A DNA stretch of 6,923 nucleotides. Source: Nitrospiraceae bacterium. Its GTDB lineage: Bacteria; Nitrospirota; Nitrospiria; Nitrospirales; Nitrospiraceae. The position numbers were made by a program, and so were the translations under genes. The notes under the pieces are model-generated. The model did no database searches and had not been told where the DNA came from. It was given only the letters and a program-made list of their open reading frames with translations. The stretch spans positions 1-6,923 of the forward strand of contig JAABQN010000110.1 in the NCBI GenBank assembly GCA_011391455.1. Direction: 5' to 3'. This document shows, in pieces, positions 6,477 through 6,923 of this stretch (within the stretch, counting starts at the first letter, position 1; each line of letters begins with the position of its first letter).

Positions 6477-6477
6477 C

Positions 6478-6504
6478 GTGAGGGTGAGGCGTAAGGGGTA
6501 AGGG
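6478..6504 (+). repeat. Degenerate tandem GTRAGG units between dapA and dapB, including the dapB ribosome binding site
   Basis: Four adjacent units fill most of the 33-bp gap: GTGAGG (6478-6483), GTGAGGC (6484-6490), GTAAGGG (6491-6497) and GTAAGGG (6498-6504). The last unit provides TAAGGG, 5 bases before the dapB ATG, so it acts as the Shine-Dalgarno site. The others form a purine-rich run of near-Shine-Dalgarno sequences. The short units suggest slippage expansion; whether they have a function is not known. Confidence 0.55.
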
Positions 6505-6509
6505 TTCGG

Positions 6510-6923
6510 ATGATTAACGTTATTGTCGCAGGGGCAGCCGGTCGCATGGGCTGTCGGCTGGTCGCCCTTATCAAAGATTCGACCACGCTGACGTTGGCCG
6601 GTGCGGTCGAAGGGAAGGGCCATCACGCTGTGGGTGATGATGCCGGAGAAACGGCTGGTTGCGGCCGTGCAGGCCTCCCGATTACCGACAATCTCTCGGG
6701 GCTCCTTGATAGAGGCGAAGTGGTTGTCGATTTTTCCGCCCCTGAAGCGACTCTGCATCATTTACGCACGGCGGCGCAGCACAAAAGAGCGATGGTGATC
6801 GGTACGACAGGATTTTCCGTTTCTCAGCTTGAAGAGCTGAAATCGCTTGCCTGCCAAGTCCCCTGTGTGTTGTCTCCCAACATGAGCGTGGGCGTCAATC
6901 TGATCTACAAGGTCATTAGTGAG
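6510..6923 (+). CDS. dapB: 4-Hydroxy-tetrahydrodipicolinate reductase, N-terminal part (3' end outside window)
   Basis: This enzyme reduces the DapA product with NAD(P)H to tetrahydrodipicolinate, the second step of the diaminopimelate pathway. The frame is open for 138 codons to the last base of the window; the family is about 265-275 residues, so about half is seen. The N-terminus MINVIVAGAAGRMG carries the Rossmann motif GAAGRMG (8-14). Glu34 in AVEGKGHHAVGDDAG corresponds to the acidic residue that contacts the cofactor ribose. VVDFSAPEAT (72-81), VIGTTGF (96-102) and LSPNMSVGVN (121-130) are all family hallmarks. The catalytic His-His/Lys segment lies beyond the window. The ATG at 6510 is supported by AAGGG 5 bases upstream and by the exact N-terminal fit. 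It is the next step after DapA and is probably in the same transcript. Confidence 0.96.
   Translation, partial: MINVIVAGAAGRMGCRLVALIKDSTTLTLAGAVEGKGHHAVGDDAGETAGCGRAGLPITDNLSGLLDRGEVVVDFSAPEATLHHLRTAAQHKRAMVIGTTGFSVSQLEELKSLACQVPCVLSPNMSVGVNLIYKVISE

Noticed and set aside
6601..6798. 65-codon plus-strand open frame inside dapB
   Set aside because: It is in a different frame from the clear DapB translation and has no family resemblance.
1..6923. CRISPR arrays, insertion sequences, tRNA/rRNA genes, phage or defence genes
   Set aside because: No spaced repeats, transposase or integrase motifs, tRNA-like cloverleaf or defence-type domains were seen. The window is core metabolism.

Overview
The window is a tightly packed, single-strand (+) block of core amino-acid biosynthesis genes. 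The order is argG (3' part), argH, a small lipoprotein gene, a large cobalamin-binding-type radical SAM gene, lysA, dapA and dapB (5' part, running off the window end). The sequence is GC-rich by eye. The lipoprotein has an LptM/LppL-like start, which points to a Gram-negative outer membrane. Gene content and protein style resemble Nitrospira (Nitrospirota) or a relative. That taxonomic call is a recollection-based inference, not something the sequence proves.

Region 1 (1-2159) is a coupled arginine segment. argG and argH share one base (TGATG), and argH and the lipoprotein gene overlap by four bases (GTGA). ArgG and ArgH perform the last two steps of arginine synthesis: citrulline + aspartate to argininosuccinate, then to arginine + fumarate. 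The lipoprotein is probably an outer-membrane, LPS-export-related protein of the LptM type.

Region 2 (2160-2390) is the only sizeable non-coding stretch. It has no recognisable rho-independent terminator. It holds a plausible sigma70-like promoter (2178-2207), a leader of about 180 nt with several possible stems, a 15-bp palindrome, a strong GC hairpin (2351-2368) and a good Shine-Dalgarno site.

Region 3 (2391-6923) is a lysine/diaminopimelate segment headed by the radical SAM gene, which overlaps lysA by 8 bp. lysA, dapA (29-bp gap) and dapB (33-bp gap made of GTRAGG-type tandem units) follow. DapA and DapB convert aspartate semialdehyde and pyruvate towards tetrahydrodipicolinate; LysA decarboxylates meso-diaminopimelate to lysine. 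DapA keeps the residues of the E. coli-type lysine feedback site.

The most unusual item is the radical SAM protein. It has an N-terminal B12-binding domain, a radical SAM core with an insertion of about 25-30 residues, and a C-terminal region that reads like a degenerate STAS domain. It is translationally linked to lysA, and its substrate is unknown. The other genes are ordinary housekeeping genes.
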